Shown: positions 1 to 8,129, numbered from the stretch's first letter. The stretch: DNA of 64,000 nucleotides from JAAYPI01 sp963668615 (GCA_963668615.2 CAXXCL010000002.1:310001-374000); one strand, 5' to 3'. Notes: generated from the sequence alone by a model not told the origin. Made by a program: numbers and translations.

Positions 1-462
1 CAAGTTGAATTATTGGGAAGTAAAGTTCAACAGCCGCTTATAATCAATCAATTGCAGTTTAGTATCATGTTTGCAGGATTGGTTGATAGTGGCATGAATG
101 TCAATATGACCAATCCTTCATCAGTAATGCATGATGGAAGCACGTTGGAATATTGTCGATTAAAAAATATGACCATTCAGGCATGGTCTCCCTTTCAATT
201 TGGTCATTTTGAAGGGGTTTTTCTTGATAATAGTCGTTTTCCAGATCTCAATAACAAAATCAATGAATTGGCCTGGATAAAAAAAGTATCCAATACCGCA
301 ATAGCTGCTGCATGGATTTTGAGACATCCTGCTCATATGCAAGTAATTACGGGTACTACTAATGCACAACGTTTATCCGATATATGCAAAGCTACAGAAG
401 TAGAACTTACACGGGAAGAATGGTATGCTATTTATCGTGCAGGAGGGCATCCTTTGCCATAA
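1..462 (+). CDS. Aldo/keto reductase, C-terminal part (cut by window edge)
   Basis: The reading frame is open from base 1, so the N-terminal half, with the catalytic Tyr and Lys, lies outside the window. The visible 153 residues resemble the C-terminal half of the YdhF-type aldo/keto reductases (COG4989): QPLIINQLQFSIM, a strand ending in a DGSTLEYCRLKNMTIQAWSP-like segment, GVFLDN, and a late helix with TGTTNAQRL that would bind the NADP phosphate. These enzymes are cytosolic NADPH-dependent reductases of unclear substrate. The TTG at base 13 is not a credible start because the family homology runs through it. The gene converges on the amylase gene, with a shared hairpin between them. Confidence 0.85.
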   Translation, partial: QVELLGSKVQQPLIINQLQFSIMFAGLVDSGMNVNMTNPSSVMHDGSTLEYCRLKNMTIQAWSPFQFGHFEGVFLDNSRFPDLNNKINELAWIKKVSNTAIAAAWILRHPAHMQVITGTTNAQRLSDICKATEVELTREEWYAIYRAGGHPLP

Positions 463-482
463 CTTTTCAGAATAAATGGCAT

Positions 483-521
483 AAAAAAAGCATACTCCAG
501 TATCGGAATATGCTTTTTTTT
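483..521. terminator. Bidirectional rho-independent terminator
   Basis: An A-tract, a 9-bp stem with one mismatch (GCATACTCC pairing with GGAATATGC), a six-base loop and a run of eight T. The A-tract on one side and the T-tract on the other let it end both the aldo/keto reductase mRNA (+) and the amylase mRNA (-). Confidence 0.8.
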
Positions 522-537
522 GTTACTAAGAATTTCG

Positions 538-3321
538 TTATTTCTTGATAATTTTGAATGCAGATTGACTCTTTTCAAAAGTTACTACCATTAAATATAG
601 TCCTTCTTGCAAGTTAGAAACGTTGATTTCGTTTGTGTTTTTTGCTGACAACACAATTCCTCCATTAAGGTCCATGAGTTGAACATTTTGTGGAGTTTCT
701 TCACTTTTGATCCAAACATTATCTTCAGCAAAAGTTGGGTAAACCGTGCAGCTTACAGCATTGTCATTACTTTCATTGATTGAAGAGGTAAAACCTGTAA
801 AGCTACTTGGAATTGTTGGAGCTGTAACAGCAGTACTTATATAAATTTTTAATTCTCCCGGTTGTAGCGTAATAGATGCTCCGCCTGCTTGTGTAGCATT
901 ATTATTCAGGTAATCATACCAAGTACCTGATGGCATTGTAACACTTTGTGCACCTGTATACGAGGTTCCACCTGATACGGTAAAGTTACCTACTACGTAT
1001 ATTTTTGTAGATCCCTGTGTCCATGTAGCAGAACGAACAAAATAACCTGTTCCCATACTAGTAGAAATAGAGCCATTTGTAAATACATCGGGCAAAAGTT
1101 TTGTTCGTAGACTGATAGTTTTAGCCACTTTTTGGTATGCACCCATACGGTTTGCATCTTGATACCAACCTAAACTTTCGGGTACTGGTTTTGGGTCTAC
1201 ACGATCACCTGTACCTCCTGTTGAGTTACTTAAGATACTATAATCGTAACCTAATTCTTCAAATTGCCAAAGCATTTTAGGTCCTTGCAACATGACATTA
1301 AATGCAACATTTAAAGGAACACGTGCTAAACGATCCGTTTCACTGGTTTTTACGGTTCCGTTTCCGTAAGCTTTTGCTTTATAAAAACAGCGTTCTTCAT
1401 CATGACTTTCGCAATAAGAAACCCAACCTTTTGTATTGGCACCACTAAAATCGTCTCCGTCTTTTAACCAACCCATAGCGGTTTGTTCGTATGCAGCACA
1501 ATAATTGCTCCAACACATCATTCCGTTGTTAACATAATTGGCTTCTTCGCTTGATGTCCAATGTTCAAGAATGAAATAAGCATTTGCATTTGCTGCTTTT
1601 ACAGCATTATAATAGTTAAAAATAATACCTACACGGTTATCACAAGTTGGTCCGCAGAATCCCTTAGATAAGTCCATACGGTAACCATCCACTTTGTATT
1701 CTTGAATCCAGTAGGCTAATACACGTTTGAAATAATCTTGTGTGCCCGAAAAGTCGTGGTTCCAATCTTGGTTTACACTGTCAGTATGGGGAGCTGTTAC
1801 ATTAAACCAAGGGTTGTTGCTAGAAACATTATCTGTTCCGTTCCAATATAATTTGGCAAACGGATTAACACCTGTAGCGTGATTAAATACCATATCTAAA
1901 ATAACGGCGATACCTCGTTTGTGGCACTCATCAATGAATCTCTTATAGTCATATTCAGTTCCGTATGCTTTGTCAGGAGCCATATAGTGGTTAGGATTAT
2001 ATCCCCAACTGATATTTCCATCAAATTCGGTGATTGGCATTAATTCTACGGCATTTACCCCTAAAGATTCCAAATAATCTAAACGAGCCGTTACAGCTTC
2101 CATAGAACTGAAGGAACTAAAGTCATGAATCCACAATTCATAAATTACCAAATTATTTTTGTCCGGTTTAGTAAAGTTTAATGTCTGAGAGCTCCAATCA
2201 TATTCCGGCTTGTTTGTTTGTAAAACAGAAACTAATCCGTCACCACCGGTTGGGTATGTTAATCCGGGATAAATATCAGTACTAATATATTTGTCATTCC
2301 AAGGATCAAGAACTTTCTCGGTATAAGCATCACTTATTTGGGTAATTGTTGAACCTATCTTTACACCGTATTGGAAAGCATATTCCTTACCGGGAGTTAG
2401 ACCATCAATCGTAATCCACCAATAGCCTGAGTTGCTGGCATCTTGGTGCATTTGATAGGAATTAAGGAATGACCAGTTATTAAAGTCACCAAGAACAAAA
2501 ACATTGCTTGGCAAAACGTTTGCATTATCTTTTGCATACATTACCAAGGTCACTTTTGTTGCATCCGCAGTATAATAGTTTATTCCGGGGACGGCAGTGG
2601 CTGGTCTTGCAACGGAAGTAGGTGTTGAAGGTACGCATATATATATCGTATCATATACTGTTTGAGAGTTCGCTGTAGCACTAACGATACAGGCATAATC
2701 GCCCGCCGTAGAAAATGTTTTTGAATAAGAAAGAGAGGTTCCCGTTGATGTCGATTCTTGTGTTCCATTTATTTTGAGAACCATATCAGCCGATATAGAA
2801 GAAGCAGCAGTGAAAGAAACGGCCGTTCCTGAAGTAATAAGTTGATTACCACTGGGAGCATCAAATTTTACATTTAATCCGGCAGCATAAATCGGAATAA
2901 CAATATCACTACCGTCTGTAGCTTTACCTTCTTTCGTCCCGCTAGGTCCATCATTAAAAACAAAATCTAATGAGCTGAAAGTTTTTCCGGATGCGGCGGC
3001 ACAATTGTAATAGTTATACATATTGTCTATTACCAATTGCCATTTTGTGCCAACTTTTGTCATTTTGTATTTGGCTAGACCGTCTCGCCAAGTTCCTGCA
3101 CAAAGCCATGAATCTCCGGCTGTAGTATTGACACCTGTGTGGGCATAACAAGAGGTTGCACTTGCCATTCCGGCATTACCCAACGATGGGTCGAATGTGA
3201 TAGTAATTGTTCCGGTATAATCCTGCGTAATAAACGTGGGATCCGTCGTTACCACTTGAGCAGACAGAAAAAAGCTGCTCAAAAGGAAAAGGAGAGAAAA
3301 GAGCAAGGTTTGTTTTTTCAT
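538..3321 (-). CDS. Secreted alpha-amylase family (GH13) protein with T9SS sorting domain
   Basis: A 927-residue extracellular starch or alpha-glucan hydrolase. Residues 1-21 form a signal peptide ending FFLSAQ. Residues about 22-240 are beta-rich, probably carbohydrate-binding. About 241-350 is a CBM48/E-set-like module (VFVLGDFNNW). The GH13 barrel runs from about 390 to 740. The four GH13 motifs are visible: DMVFNH (476-481), GYRMD with nucleophile D550, FILEHW with acid/base E586, and ESHDEE with D641. After an all-beta C domain, residues about 855-927 (VYPTF..., NVQLMDLNGG, LQEGLYLMVV, final FKIIKK) form a type A T9SS C-terminal signal. The protein should therefore cross the outer membrane and be anchored at the surface or released. 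It is a single-gene unit with its own promoter. The exact substrate cannot be read from the sequence. Confidence 0.93.
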   Translation of the reverse strand: MKKQTLLFSLLFLLSSFFLSAQVVTTDPTFITQDYTGTITITFDPSLGNAGMASATSCYAHTGVNTTAGDSWLCAGTWRDGLAKYKMTKVGTKWQLVIDNMYNYYNCAAASGKTFSSLDFVFNDGPSGTKEGKATDGSDIVIPIYAAGLNVKFDAPSGNQLITSGTAVSFTAASSISADMVLKINGTQESTSTGTSLSYSKTFSTAGDYACIVSATANSQTVYDTIYICVPSTPTSVARPATAVPGINYYTADATKVTLVMYAKDNANVLPSNVFVLGDFNNWSFLNSYQMHQDASNSGYWWITIDGLTPGKEYAFQYGVKIGSTITQISDAYTEKVLDPWNDKYISTDIYPGLTYPTGGDGLVSVLQTNKPEYDWSSQTLNFTKPDKNNLVIYELWIHDFSSFSSMEAVTARLDYLESLGVNAVELMPITEFDGNISWGYNPNHYMAPDKAYGTEYDYKRFIDECHKRGIAVILDMVFNHATGVNPFAKLYWNGTDNVSSNNPWFNVTAPHTDSVNQDWNHDFSGTQDYFKRVLAYWIQEYKVDGYRMDLSKGFCGPTCDNRVGIIFNYYNAVKAANANAYFILEHWTSSEEANYVNNGMMCWSNYCAAYEQTAMGWLKDGDDFSGANTKGWVSYCESHDEERCFYKAKAYGNGTVKTSETDRLARVPLNVAFNVMLQGPKMLWQFEELGYDYSILSNSTGGTGDRVDPKPVPESLGWYQDANRMGAYQKVAKTISLRTKLLPDVFTNGSISTSMGTGYFVRSATWTQGSTKIYVVGNFTVSGGTSYTGAQSVTMPSGTWYDYLNNNATQAGGASITLQPGELKIYISTAVTAPTIPSSFTGFTSSINESNDNAVSCTVYPTFAEDNVWIKSEETPQNVQLMDLNGGIVLSAKNTNEINVSNLQEGLYLMVVTFEKSQSAFKIIKK

Positions 3322-3365
3322 TTTAGTTAGGTTTTTTGGTTAAAAAAAATACAGTGAAATACGAG

Positions 3366-3396
3366 CAAAGATAGAATAAAAATTAAAAAAATCAAA
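3366..3396 (-). promoter_or_regulatory. Promoter of the amylase gene
   Basis: Read on the minus strand: TTTG (3396-3393), a 19-nt spacer, then TATCTTTG (3373-3366). This matches the Bacteroidetes -33/-7 consensus. Transcription would start about 40 nt upstream of the ATG at 3321. Confidence 0.75.
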
Positions 3397-3656
3397 TAGA
3401 ACTATTTTTTGTCAAAAAAAATAGGAAAATGGAGAATTTTTTATAAGGCTTTTGTTTATCGACAAAATAAAAAATGTTTTTTTACACCGTCCGATTCGGC
3501 TTGATTTTTGTCAACAATTTATATTTGAAGTATTTATGTTTTTTGTATCATTGTAGGTCAATATCTTTTTTGTTTCTGAAATTGTAATTAAAAAAAATGA
3601 TTTTAGAACAACATGGCAATTTTTTTACCGTTTGAACTAAAAATATTCTTTCTATC
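3397..3656. other. AT-rich spacer between divergent amylase and glmS promoters
   Basis: About 260 bases with no credible coding frame and no clear repeat. It is very A/T-rich, with homopolymer runs. Nothing beyond the two flanking promoters is recognised. A weaker second promoter-like pair for glmS (TTTG at 3631-3634, TATCTTTA at 3653-3660) lies at its right end. Confidence 0.6.
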
Positions 3657-3688
3657 TTTAGGGTTTATTGAGATTTTAAATATCTTTG
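3657..3688 (+). promoter_or_regulatory. Promoter of glmS
   Basis: TTTA (3657-3660), a 20-nt spacer, then TATCTTTG (3681-3688). The -7 element is a perfect match. It places transcription initiation near 3695, about 43 nt before the ATG at 3738, and rules out the longer frame beginning at 3690. Confidence 0.7.
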
Positions 3689-3737
3689 CTTGAATATTGC
3701 ATCCGAAAGTAGGTGCAAAAATAAAAATAAAAAACAT

Positions 3738-5582
3738 ATGTGTGGAATTGTAGGTTATATTGGAAAAAAAGAGGCTTATCCTATCCTTATAAAAGGACTT
3801 CATCGTCTGGAATATAGAGGGTATGATAGTGCCGGAGTAGCCTTGATCAATGCAAAAGGCGAGTTGAGTGTTTATAAATCGAAAGGAAAAGTGTCTGATT
3901 TAGAGCAATTTGTTGCTTCGAAAGATGTTTCCGGAACTATTGGTATTGCTCATACTCGTTGGGCCACTCATGGTGAGCCAAACAATGAAAATGCTCATCC
4001 TCATTATTCGCAATCCGAAACGTTGGCTCTTATACACAATGGCATTATAGAAAATTATATGGTCATTAAAAAAGAGTTAATTCGTAATGGATATGACTTT
4101 AAAAGTACTACAGATACTGAGGTTTTGGTGCAATTTATAGAACACGTAAAAAAAACTAATAAAGTAAATTTATGTCATGCTGTACAAATAGCTTTGAGAG
4201 AAGTTGTTGGTGCGTATGCCATTGCTGTGATAGATAAAAATAATCCGAGACAGATAATTGCTGCTCGAAAAAGTAGTCCGTTAGTGGTTGGCATAGGCGA
4301 AGATGAATTTTTCTTGGCTTCTGATGCTACGCCCATTGTGGAATATACAGATAAGGTTGTTTACATCAATGATAAAGAAGTTGCGGTTATTGATATCGAT
4401 AATGGATTGAAAGTCTTGAATTTAGCGGATGTTGAGCAAACAACTGACGTTAAAACATTGGAAATGAATCTTTGTCAGTTGGAAAAAGGTGGTTATGATC
4501 ATTTTATGCGTAAAGAAATCAACGAGCAACCTCAAACGCTGTTAGATTGTATTCGTGGAAGAATCAATGTAGAAGGTACAGATGTGAAACTTTCAGGTGT
4601 AATTGATAACAGTGAGAAATTTTTGAATGCTCGCCGTATCATTATTTTAGGATGTGGAACTTCTTGGCACGCTGCTCTCATTGGTGAATATCTTATCGAA
4701 GATTTGTGCCGTATTCCTGTTGAAGTTGAATATGCTTCTGAATTTAGGTATCGCCATCCTCTTATCTATTCCGATGATATTGTTATCGCTATATCACAAT
4801 CGGGCGAAACAGCCGACACATTGGCAGCTGTAGAAATAGCCAAAGCTCAAGGTGCATTCATTTACGGTATTTGTAACGTGGTTGGTTCTTCTATTCCAAG
4901 AGCAACACATTCCGGCTCTTACATACATGTAGGTCCTGAAATAGGTGTAGCATCTACGAAGGCTTTTACCGGACAAGTGACCGTTCTGTCTATGTTGGCT
5001 CTCACTATTGCTAAACTTCGTGGCACCATTGATGACAAAAAATATGTGACTCTTATCAAGGAACTTCAAACGATGCCTGCTAAAATGGAGCAAGTGTTGA
5101 AGTTGGATGAACAAATAAAAGATTTGTCCAAAATATTTACGTATGCTCATAATTTTATATATTTGGGAAGAGGATATAATTATCCTGCAGCTATGGAAGG
5201 AGCACTGAAATTGAAAGAGATTTCTTATATTCATGCGGAAGGTTATCCTGCTGCTGAAATGAAACATGGACCAATTGCTCTTATTGATGCAGAAATGCCT
5301 GTTGTTGCCATCGCTACCAATGATAGAATTTATGAAAAGACGGTTAGTAATATCCAGGAAATTAAGGCAAGAAAGGGTAGGATCATTGCAGTTGTAACGG
5401 AAGGTGATGAGGAGGTGAGAAACATAGCTGACCATTGCATTGAAGTTCCATATACGTTAGAATATTTTGCTCCTATAGTTTCTGCAATACCTTTGCAGTT
5501 ATTTGCTTACTATATTGCGGTAAACAAAGGTCGTAATGTTGACCAGCCAAGAAACTTGGCCAAATCGGTGACCGTAGAATAA
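3738..5582 (+). CDS. glmS: Glutamine--fructose-6-phosphate aminotransferase (isomerizing)
   Basis: Makes glucosamine-6-phosphate from fructose-6-phosphate and glutamine, the first committed step to UDP-GlcNAc. It is 614 residues, normal for the family. The start was moved to 3738 so that the protein begins MCGIVGYIG: Cys2 becomes the N-terminal nucleophile of the class II glutaminase domain (about 1-220, with HTRWATHG and the HNGIIEN loop). Two SIS sugar-isomerase domains follow, with GCGTSWHA, SQSGETADT and a C-terminal PRNLAKSVTVE typical of GlmS. It supplies amino-sugar precursor for peptidoglycan and for the polysaccharide locus at the right of the window. No glmS ribozyme was seen in the short 5' UTR. 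Confidence 0.97.
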   Translation: MCGIVGYIGKKEAYPILIKGLHRLEYRGYDSAGVALINAKGELSVYKSKGKVSDLEQFVASKDVSGTIGIAHTRWATHGEPNNENAHPHYSQSETLALIHNGIIENYMVIKKELIRNGYDFKSTTDTEVLVQFIEHVKKTNKVNLCHAVQIALREVVGAYAIAVIDKNNPRQIIAARKSSPLVVGIGEDEFFLASDATPIVEYTDKVVYINDKEVAVIDIDNGLKVLNLADVEQTTDVKTLEMNLCQLEKGGYDHFMRKEINEQPQTLLDCIRGRINVEGTDVKLSGVIDNSEKFLNARRIIILGCGTSWHAALIGEYLIEDLCRIPVEVEYASEFRYRHPLIYSDDIVIAISQSGETADTLAAVEIAKAQGAFIYGICNVVGSSIPRATHSGSYIHVGPEIGVASTKAFTGQVTVLSMLALTIAKLRGTIDDKKYVTLIKELQTMPAKMEQVLKLDEQIKDLSKIFTYAHNFIYLGRGYNYPAAMEGALKLKEISYIHAEGYPAAEMKHGPIALIDAEMPVVAIATNDRIYEKTVSNIQEIKARKGRIIAVVTEGDEEVRNIADHCIEVPYTLEYFAPIVSAIPLQLFAYYIAVNKGRNVDQPRNLAKSVTVE

Positions 5583-5597
5583 CTTGTATTAAAATAG

Positions 5598-5631
5598 AAA
5601 AGCTCTCTTAATAACTTAGGAGAGCTTTTTT
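5598..5631 (+). terminator. Terminator after glmS
   Basis: AAAGCTCTC, a 12-base loop, then GAGAGCTTTTTT: a stem of about nine pairs followed by a T run, 16 bases after the glmS stop. The leading A run means it could also serve the convergent DJ-1 gene. Confidence 0.8.
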
Positions 5632-5651
5632 GTTTATATGTACTTGTAAAA

Positions 5652-6191
5652 CTACAACATTATTTTATTGGCAATTTCTTGGGCTTTATCCATTCCTTTT
5701 GATTTTTCTACAATTTTCAGAGCAAATGGTATGGTTACTCCAGCTCCTTTTGCCGTGACGATGTTTCCTGCATCCACAATCTTTTCATGACTAAGTAAGG
5801 CACCTTTTAAATGTGATTCGTAACCAGGGTAGCATGTTGCACTTTTTCCTTGTAGTAAATTCATGTCGCCTAAAATAAGGGGGGCAGCACATATAGCTGC
5901 TATATATCCGCCTTTCTCATAATGTTCTTTTATGATTTCCTTGAGTTTTTCATGCTTATTCAAATTGGTTGTACCCGGCATTCCTCCAGGTAGAATGAGC
6001 CATTCTATATTTTCAAAAATGACATTTTCAAAAATGACATCAGTTTTGATGGTAACATGATGCGAACCTGTTACTTCTAATTGTTTTTCAATTGAAACAA
6101 TTGTTATTTCCATGTTGGCTCGACGCAAAATGTCAATAACAGCGATACTCTCAATTTCTTCAAATCCGGAGGCAAGAAACAGGTAATTCAT
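5652..6191 (-). CDS. DJ-1/PfpI family protein
   Basis: A 179-residue protein of the DJ-1/ThiJ/PfpI superfamily, small cytosolic proteins with deglycase, chaperone or redox roles. It starts MNYLFLASGFEEIE, where the conserved Glu near residue 12 faces the active site. The nucleophile elbow AAICAAP follows near residue 100, and GAGVTIPFALKIVE near the end matches the DJ-1 subgroup (YajL/DJ-1 type). An in-frame 15-bp tandem duplication gives the repeat VIFEN-VIFEN just before WLILPGG. No promoter matching the consensus was found. The biochemical role cannot be decided from sequence. Confidence 0.88.
   Translation of the reverse strand: MNYLFLASGFEEIESIAVIDILRRANMEITIVSIEKQLEVTGSHHVTIKTDVIFENVIFENIEWLILPGGMPGTTNLNKHEKLKEIIKEHYEKGGYIAAICAAPLILGDMNLLQGKSATCYPGYESHLKGALLSHEKIVDAGNIVTAKGAGVTIPFALKIVEKSKGMDKAQEIANKIML
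6010..6039. repeat. 15-bp in-frame tandem duplication inside the DJ-1 gene
   Basis: The unit TTTTCAAAAATGACA occurs twice back to back (6010-6024 and 6025-6039) with no mismatch. It adds five residues to the protein without breaking the frame, and it lies just before the WLILPGG strand. Confidence 0.9.
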
Positions 6192-6243
6192 ATTAAGTTT
6201 ATATTTTATTGTCTAAATGAGTCTGAAAAGTTTCATGAAAATA

Positions 6244-6272
6244 TTGGATTATTAAAAAATACATTACTTTTG
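6244..6272 (+). promoter_or_regulatory. Promoter of tRNA-Ala
   Basis: TTG (6244-6246), an 18-nt spacer and TACTTTTG (6265-6272), ending 10 nt before the mature tRNA 5' end. Confidence 0.6.
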
Positions 6273-6282
6273 CATTACAAAA

Positions 6283-6356
6283 GGGGGTTTAGCTCATCTG
6301 GCTAGAGTGCGACACTGGCAGTGTCGAGGTGACCGGTTCGAGTCCGGTAATCTCCA
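6283..6356 (+). tRNA. tRNA-Ala (anticodon GGC)
   Basis: A full cloverleaf can be folded by hand: 7-bp acceptor stem (GGGGGTT with AATCTCC) carrying the G3:U70 wobble that is the alanine identity element, D arm GCTC/GAGT, anticodon stem CGACA/TGTCG with loop CTGGCAG, and T arm ACCGG-TTCGAGT-CCGGT. Anticodon GGC reads GCC and GCU. The discriminator is A. The 3' CCA is not encoded (ACA follows), so it must be added after transcription. Confidence 0.96.
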
Positions 6357-6429
6357 CAACTTTTTTTCTTTATTGTTCGTAGTGAACAAACCATTCTATG
6401 TGATACTTCATTATATTTTTGTTTTTACC

Positions 6430-6909
6430 CTATAGTACGCTAGATAAAGAATTTACGGTTAGACAGGCTATACCTATTATAACAACGTATAGGCATAACA
6501 CAACAATAGTAAATATTCCCATAAAACGATAAAATCTTTTTAAAAATTCCAGAGATCTGTTCAATAGAGAGGTATCCATATTTTGAAGGGCAAGCTTAGA
6601 ATAACGAGAAAACTGAAATAAAAAATAGATCGGAAAAAAATAAATAATACAACCTAATAGTAAAGGTATAAATTGAAAAGCGGTAAATCCCATCATGTTA
6701 GCATTCATATACATAGGAGATGCCATACCAAAACCGGTGCTACCTAACACTAATATAACCAGTCCTATTACAAGCATTAATCCGCAAAGGATAAATCCTA
6801 TAACAGACAAAAACATAGTCCATTTTCTAGTTTCTGCTAGATGTTTTAGACCAATACTATCCAATTCAATAGTATTTTTTTCAGTAACTGAGTCGGTAAA
6901 GTTTTCCAT
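6430..6909 (-). CDS. Small integral membrane protein, DUF5362-like
   Basis: A 159-residue inner-membrane protein. The cytosolic-looking N-terminus (LKHLAETRKWTMFLSV) is followed by three to four hydrophobic segments: about 31-57, 72-98 and 127-153. The loop between the middle segments has LALQNMDTSLLNRSLEFLKRFYRFMG. This layout and the ETRKW...FLSVIGF start resemble the Bacteroidetes DUF5362 family, whose function is unknown. It is a single gene convergent with the tRNA and just downstream of a strong terminator. The family name is recalled from motif pattern only. Confidence 0.75.
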   Translation of the reverse strand: MENFTDSVTEKNTIELDSIGLKHLAETRKWTMFLSVIGFILCGLMLVIGLVILVLGSTGFGMASPMYMNANMMGFTAFQFIPLLLGCIIYFFPIYFLFQFSRYSKLALQNMDTSLLNRSLEFLKRFYRFMGIFTIVVLCLYVVIIGIACLTVNSLSSVL

Positions 6910-6962
6910 GTACTATTTTTTTATATTTATATTTAAGAAGCCTTTTTTTGCTTCATTGTTTG

Positions 6963-6970
6963 CAAATTTA
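6963..6970 (-). promoter_or_regulatory. Possible -7 element for the DUF5362-like gene
   Basis: TAAATTTG on the minus strand, 54 nt before the start codon. No good -33 element is present; that position falls inside the neighbouring terminator stem. Confidence 0.4.
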
Positions 6971-6973
6971 TAT

Positions 6974-7011
6974 AAAAATGGCGTAACTGATAACTCTGTT
7001 ACGCCATTTTT
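6974..7011 (-). terminator. Strong terminator after the lipoprotein gene
   Basis: A 14-bp perfect stem (AAAAATGGCGTAAC with GTTACGCCATTTTT) around a 10-base loop, starting 17 nt after the lipoprotein stop codon. It is the strongest hairpin in this part of the window. Confidence 0.88.
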
Positions 7012-7027
7012 AATTTTAAATATTTAT

Positions 7028-7558
7028 TTATTGTTTTGTATAAACGACAGTCTCATCTTCGTCGGTATAGTCTCCATCGTTGTTTCCATCAATGCTTAAT
7101 GTTAGTAAATTTCCAGATATACTATATTTAATTTCAAAAGAAGTCTGTATATTATTGTTTGCTATCAAAGAGTCAAATTCGGAGGAACCTTTTTTATACA
7201 CAACAACTCCACTTGTTATGTCTTCTTCAGAAGCCATTCCGAATCCTGTAATAGTTGCATTAACTTTGTCCCCTGATACTGTCATGGTACCTTCCACCTT
7301 TCCTAAATCACAGTAAGTTCCTAGAAGGGATAATTGAGATACATATGAAAAGCTATTAGTAGTAAGAACAATAGTGTTTTTCGTTGGTACTGATAATCCA
7401 TCTTCAGAAGATGTTCCAACATTGACCCAAGTTCCTACATAGTTAGCTTGTGGTTCTTCTTTATCATTGTCATTTCCACATGATGTGAATAAAAGACCAC
7501 ACAAAGAAAATAGTAAAACTGATTTACAAAACCATTTTTTTGAATTGTTCATTTTCAT
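7028..7558 (-). CDS. Putative lipocalin-like lipoprotein
   Basis: A 176-residue exported lipoprotein. The N-terminus is positively charged with a hydrophobic stretch (SVLLFSLCGLLF) and lipobox FTSC at about residue 27, followed by GNDNDKEE, a typical Bacteroidetes lipoprotein export signal pointing to surface display. The mature part begins NYVGTWVN and is all beta strands (TMTVSGDKVNATITGF, SISGNLLTLSIDGN), which fits a lipocalin-like fold as in many Bacteroidales lipoproteins. An acidic loop, DGNNDGDYTDEDE, near the C-terminus could bind calcium. No specific ligand can be inferred. It has its own promoter and terminator. Confidence 0.75.
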   Translation of the reverse strand: MKMNNSKKWFCKSVLLFSLCGLLFTSCGNDNDKEEPQANYVGTWVNVGTSSEDGLSVPTKNTIVLTTNSFSYVSQLSLLGTYCDLGKVEGTMTVSGDKVNATITGFGMASEEDITSGVVVYKKGSSEFDSLIANNNIQTSFEIKYSISGNLLTLSIDGNNDGDYTDEDETVVYTKQ

Positions 7559-7608
7559 TTTTTTTATTAGTTAAAGGTTATTTAAAATTGTTCATTTTTA
7601 TTTTTTTT
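7543..7608 (-). repeat. Duplicated start region of the lipoprotein gene
   Basis: Two 23-nt copies (7543-7565 and 7586-7608) differ at one base and lie 43 nt apart. The inner copy spans the real start (ATG at 7558 and 7552). The outer copy lies in the 5' UTR and carries an ATG at 7595 that opens a five-codon frame, MNNFK-stop (7595-7578). Confidence 0.8.
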
Positions 7609-7615
7609 GAGACCG

Positions 7616-7647
7616 CAAAGGTAGTGCTATTTTTGAAAATACCCAAA
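7616..7647 (-). promoter_or_regulatory. Promoter of the lipoprotein gene
   Basis: Minus-strand TTTG (7647-7644), a 20-nt spacer, TACCTTTG (7623-7616). A near-perfect Bacteroidetes promoter; the 5' UTR would be about 50 nt and contain the duplicated start. Confidence 0.78.
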
Positions 7648-7701
7648 TAAAAATCAATGGATAAGGATTTTTGAAATATTTTTCTCATTTTTCCAATAAA
7701 T

Positions 7702-7987
7702 TTATTTTAACATATGTTTAATTATTAGTGTTGGATATATGAATAATAGTCTTGGTCCTGAATATCTCATTACTTTTTTGATTTTCTTTTTCATTTCGGG
7801 CTTATAACAGTGGGTAGGGCACTTTTTACAGGTAGGTTTCTTTTCTTTCCATTTACAGTAATCCAGTTTTCTATTGGCATAATCCAATAATTCTTTACAA
7901 TCATCGCACAAGGAAATTGTTTGATGTTTTGATTTACAATACATTTGAATCATTCCGTAATTGTCTTTTTTCTCTTTCGATGCTCAT
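7702..7987 (-). pseudogene. ygbA: YgbA-like (nitrous oxide-stimulated promoter family) gene with apparent 5' frameshift
   Basis: The intact downstream frame (7953-7702) encodes 83 residues with the YgbA_NO family signature: MYCKSKH, LCDDCKELLDYANRKLDYC, KPTCKKCPTHCYKPEM and VMRYSGPRLL, a Cys-rich metal-binding pattern. The residues just upstream of Met 7953 also fit the family, but they are split between frames: ATG at 7987 opens MSIEREKRQL, the usual start of this family, one frame off from the body. A six-A run (GAAAAAAGA) lies in the overlap. A -7 element at 8015-8022 gives an mRNA starting about 20 nt before 7987, which supports 7987 as the original start. It is either a lightly broken gene, one read by slippage, or one now started at 7953. 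In Enterobacteria this family is induced by nitrosative stress. Confidence 0.7.
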
Positions 7988-8014
7988 TATAAATGGCAGT
8001 TTCAAAATAGTGAG

Positions 8015-8022
8015 CAAATATA
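8015..8022 (-). promoter_or_regulatory. -7 element of the ygbA-like gene
   Basis: TATATTTG on the minus strand, matching TAnnTTTG. Initiation near 8008 would leave about 20 nt before the ATG at 7987. No clear -33 TTTG. Confidence 0.45.
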
Positions 8023-8094
8023 CCCATTATATTGTTATCGTATTCTTTTATTTCGATATCCCGAATAACCTGCTCCTTTTTATTATTATTTTTA

Positions 8095-8102
8095 TAAATT
8101 TG
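8095..8102 (+). promoter_or_regulatory. -7 element of nadE
   Basis: TAAATTTG, 27 nt before the nadE ATG. The upstream -33 position is T-rich without a clean TTTG. Confidence 0.5.
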
Positions 8103-8129
8103 CCTCGTTCACTAAAAAACTAAGAAAAT

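Noticed and set aside
3690..3737. Longer N-terminus for GlmS
   Set aside because: It would place residues before the obligatory N-terminal Cys nucleophile and start at the promoter.
4794..5435. 213-codon open frame on the minus strand inside glmS
   Set aside because: It is fully antisense to a highly conserved gene, has no start signals or recognisable domain, and its composition mirrors glmS codons.
6373..6389. Hairpin TTGTTC-GTAGT-GAACAA between tRNA-Ala and the DUF5362-like gene as a terminator
   Set aside because: Only six pairs and no T-tract follows on either strand.
7917..8123. 68-codon hydrophobic plus-strand frame before nadE
   Set aside because: Antisense to the 5' part of the ygbA-like gene, no promoter ahead of it, and AT-rich sequence easily gives hydrophobic frames.
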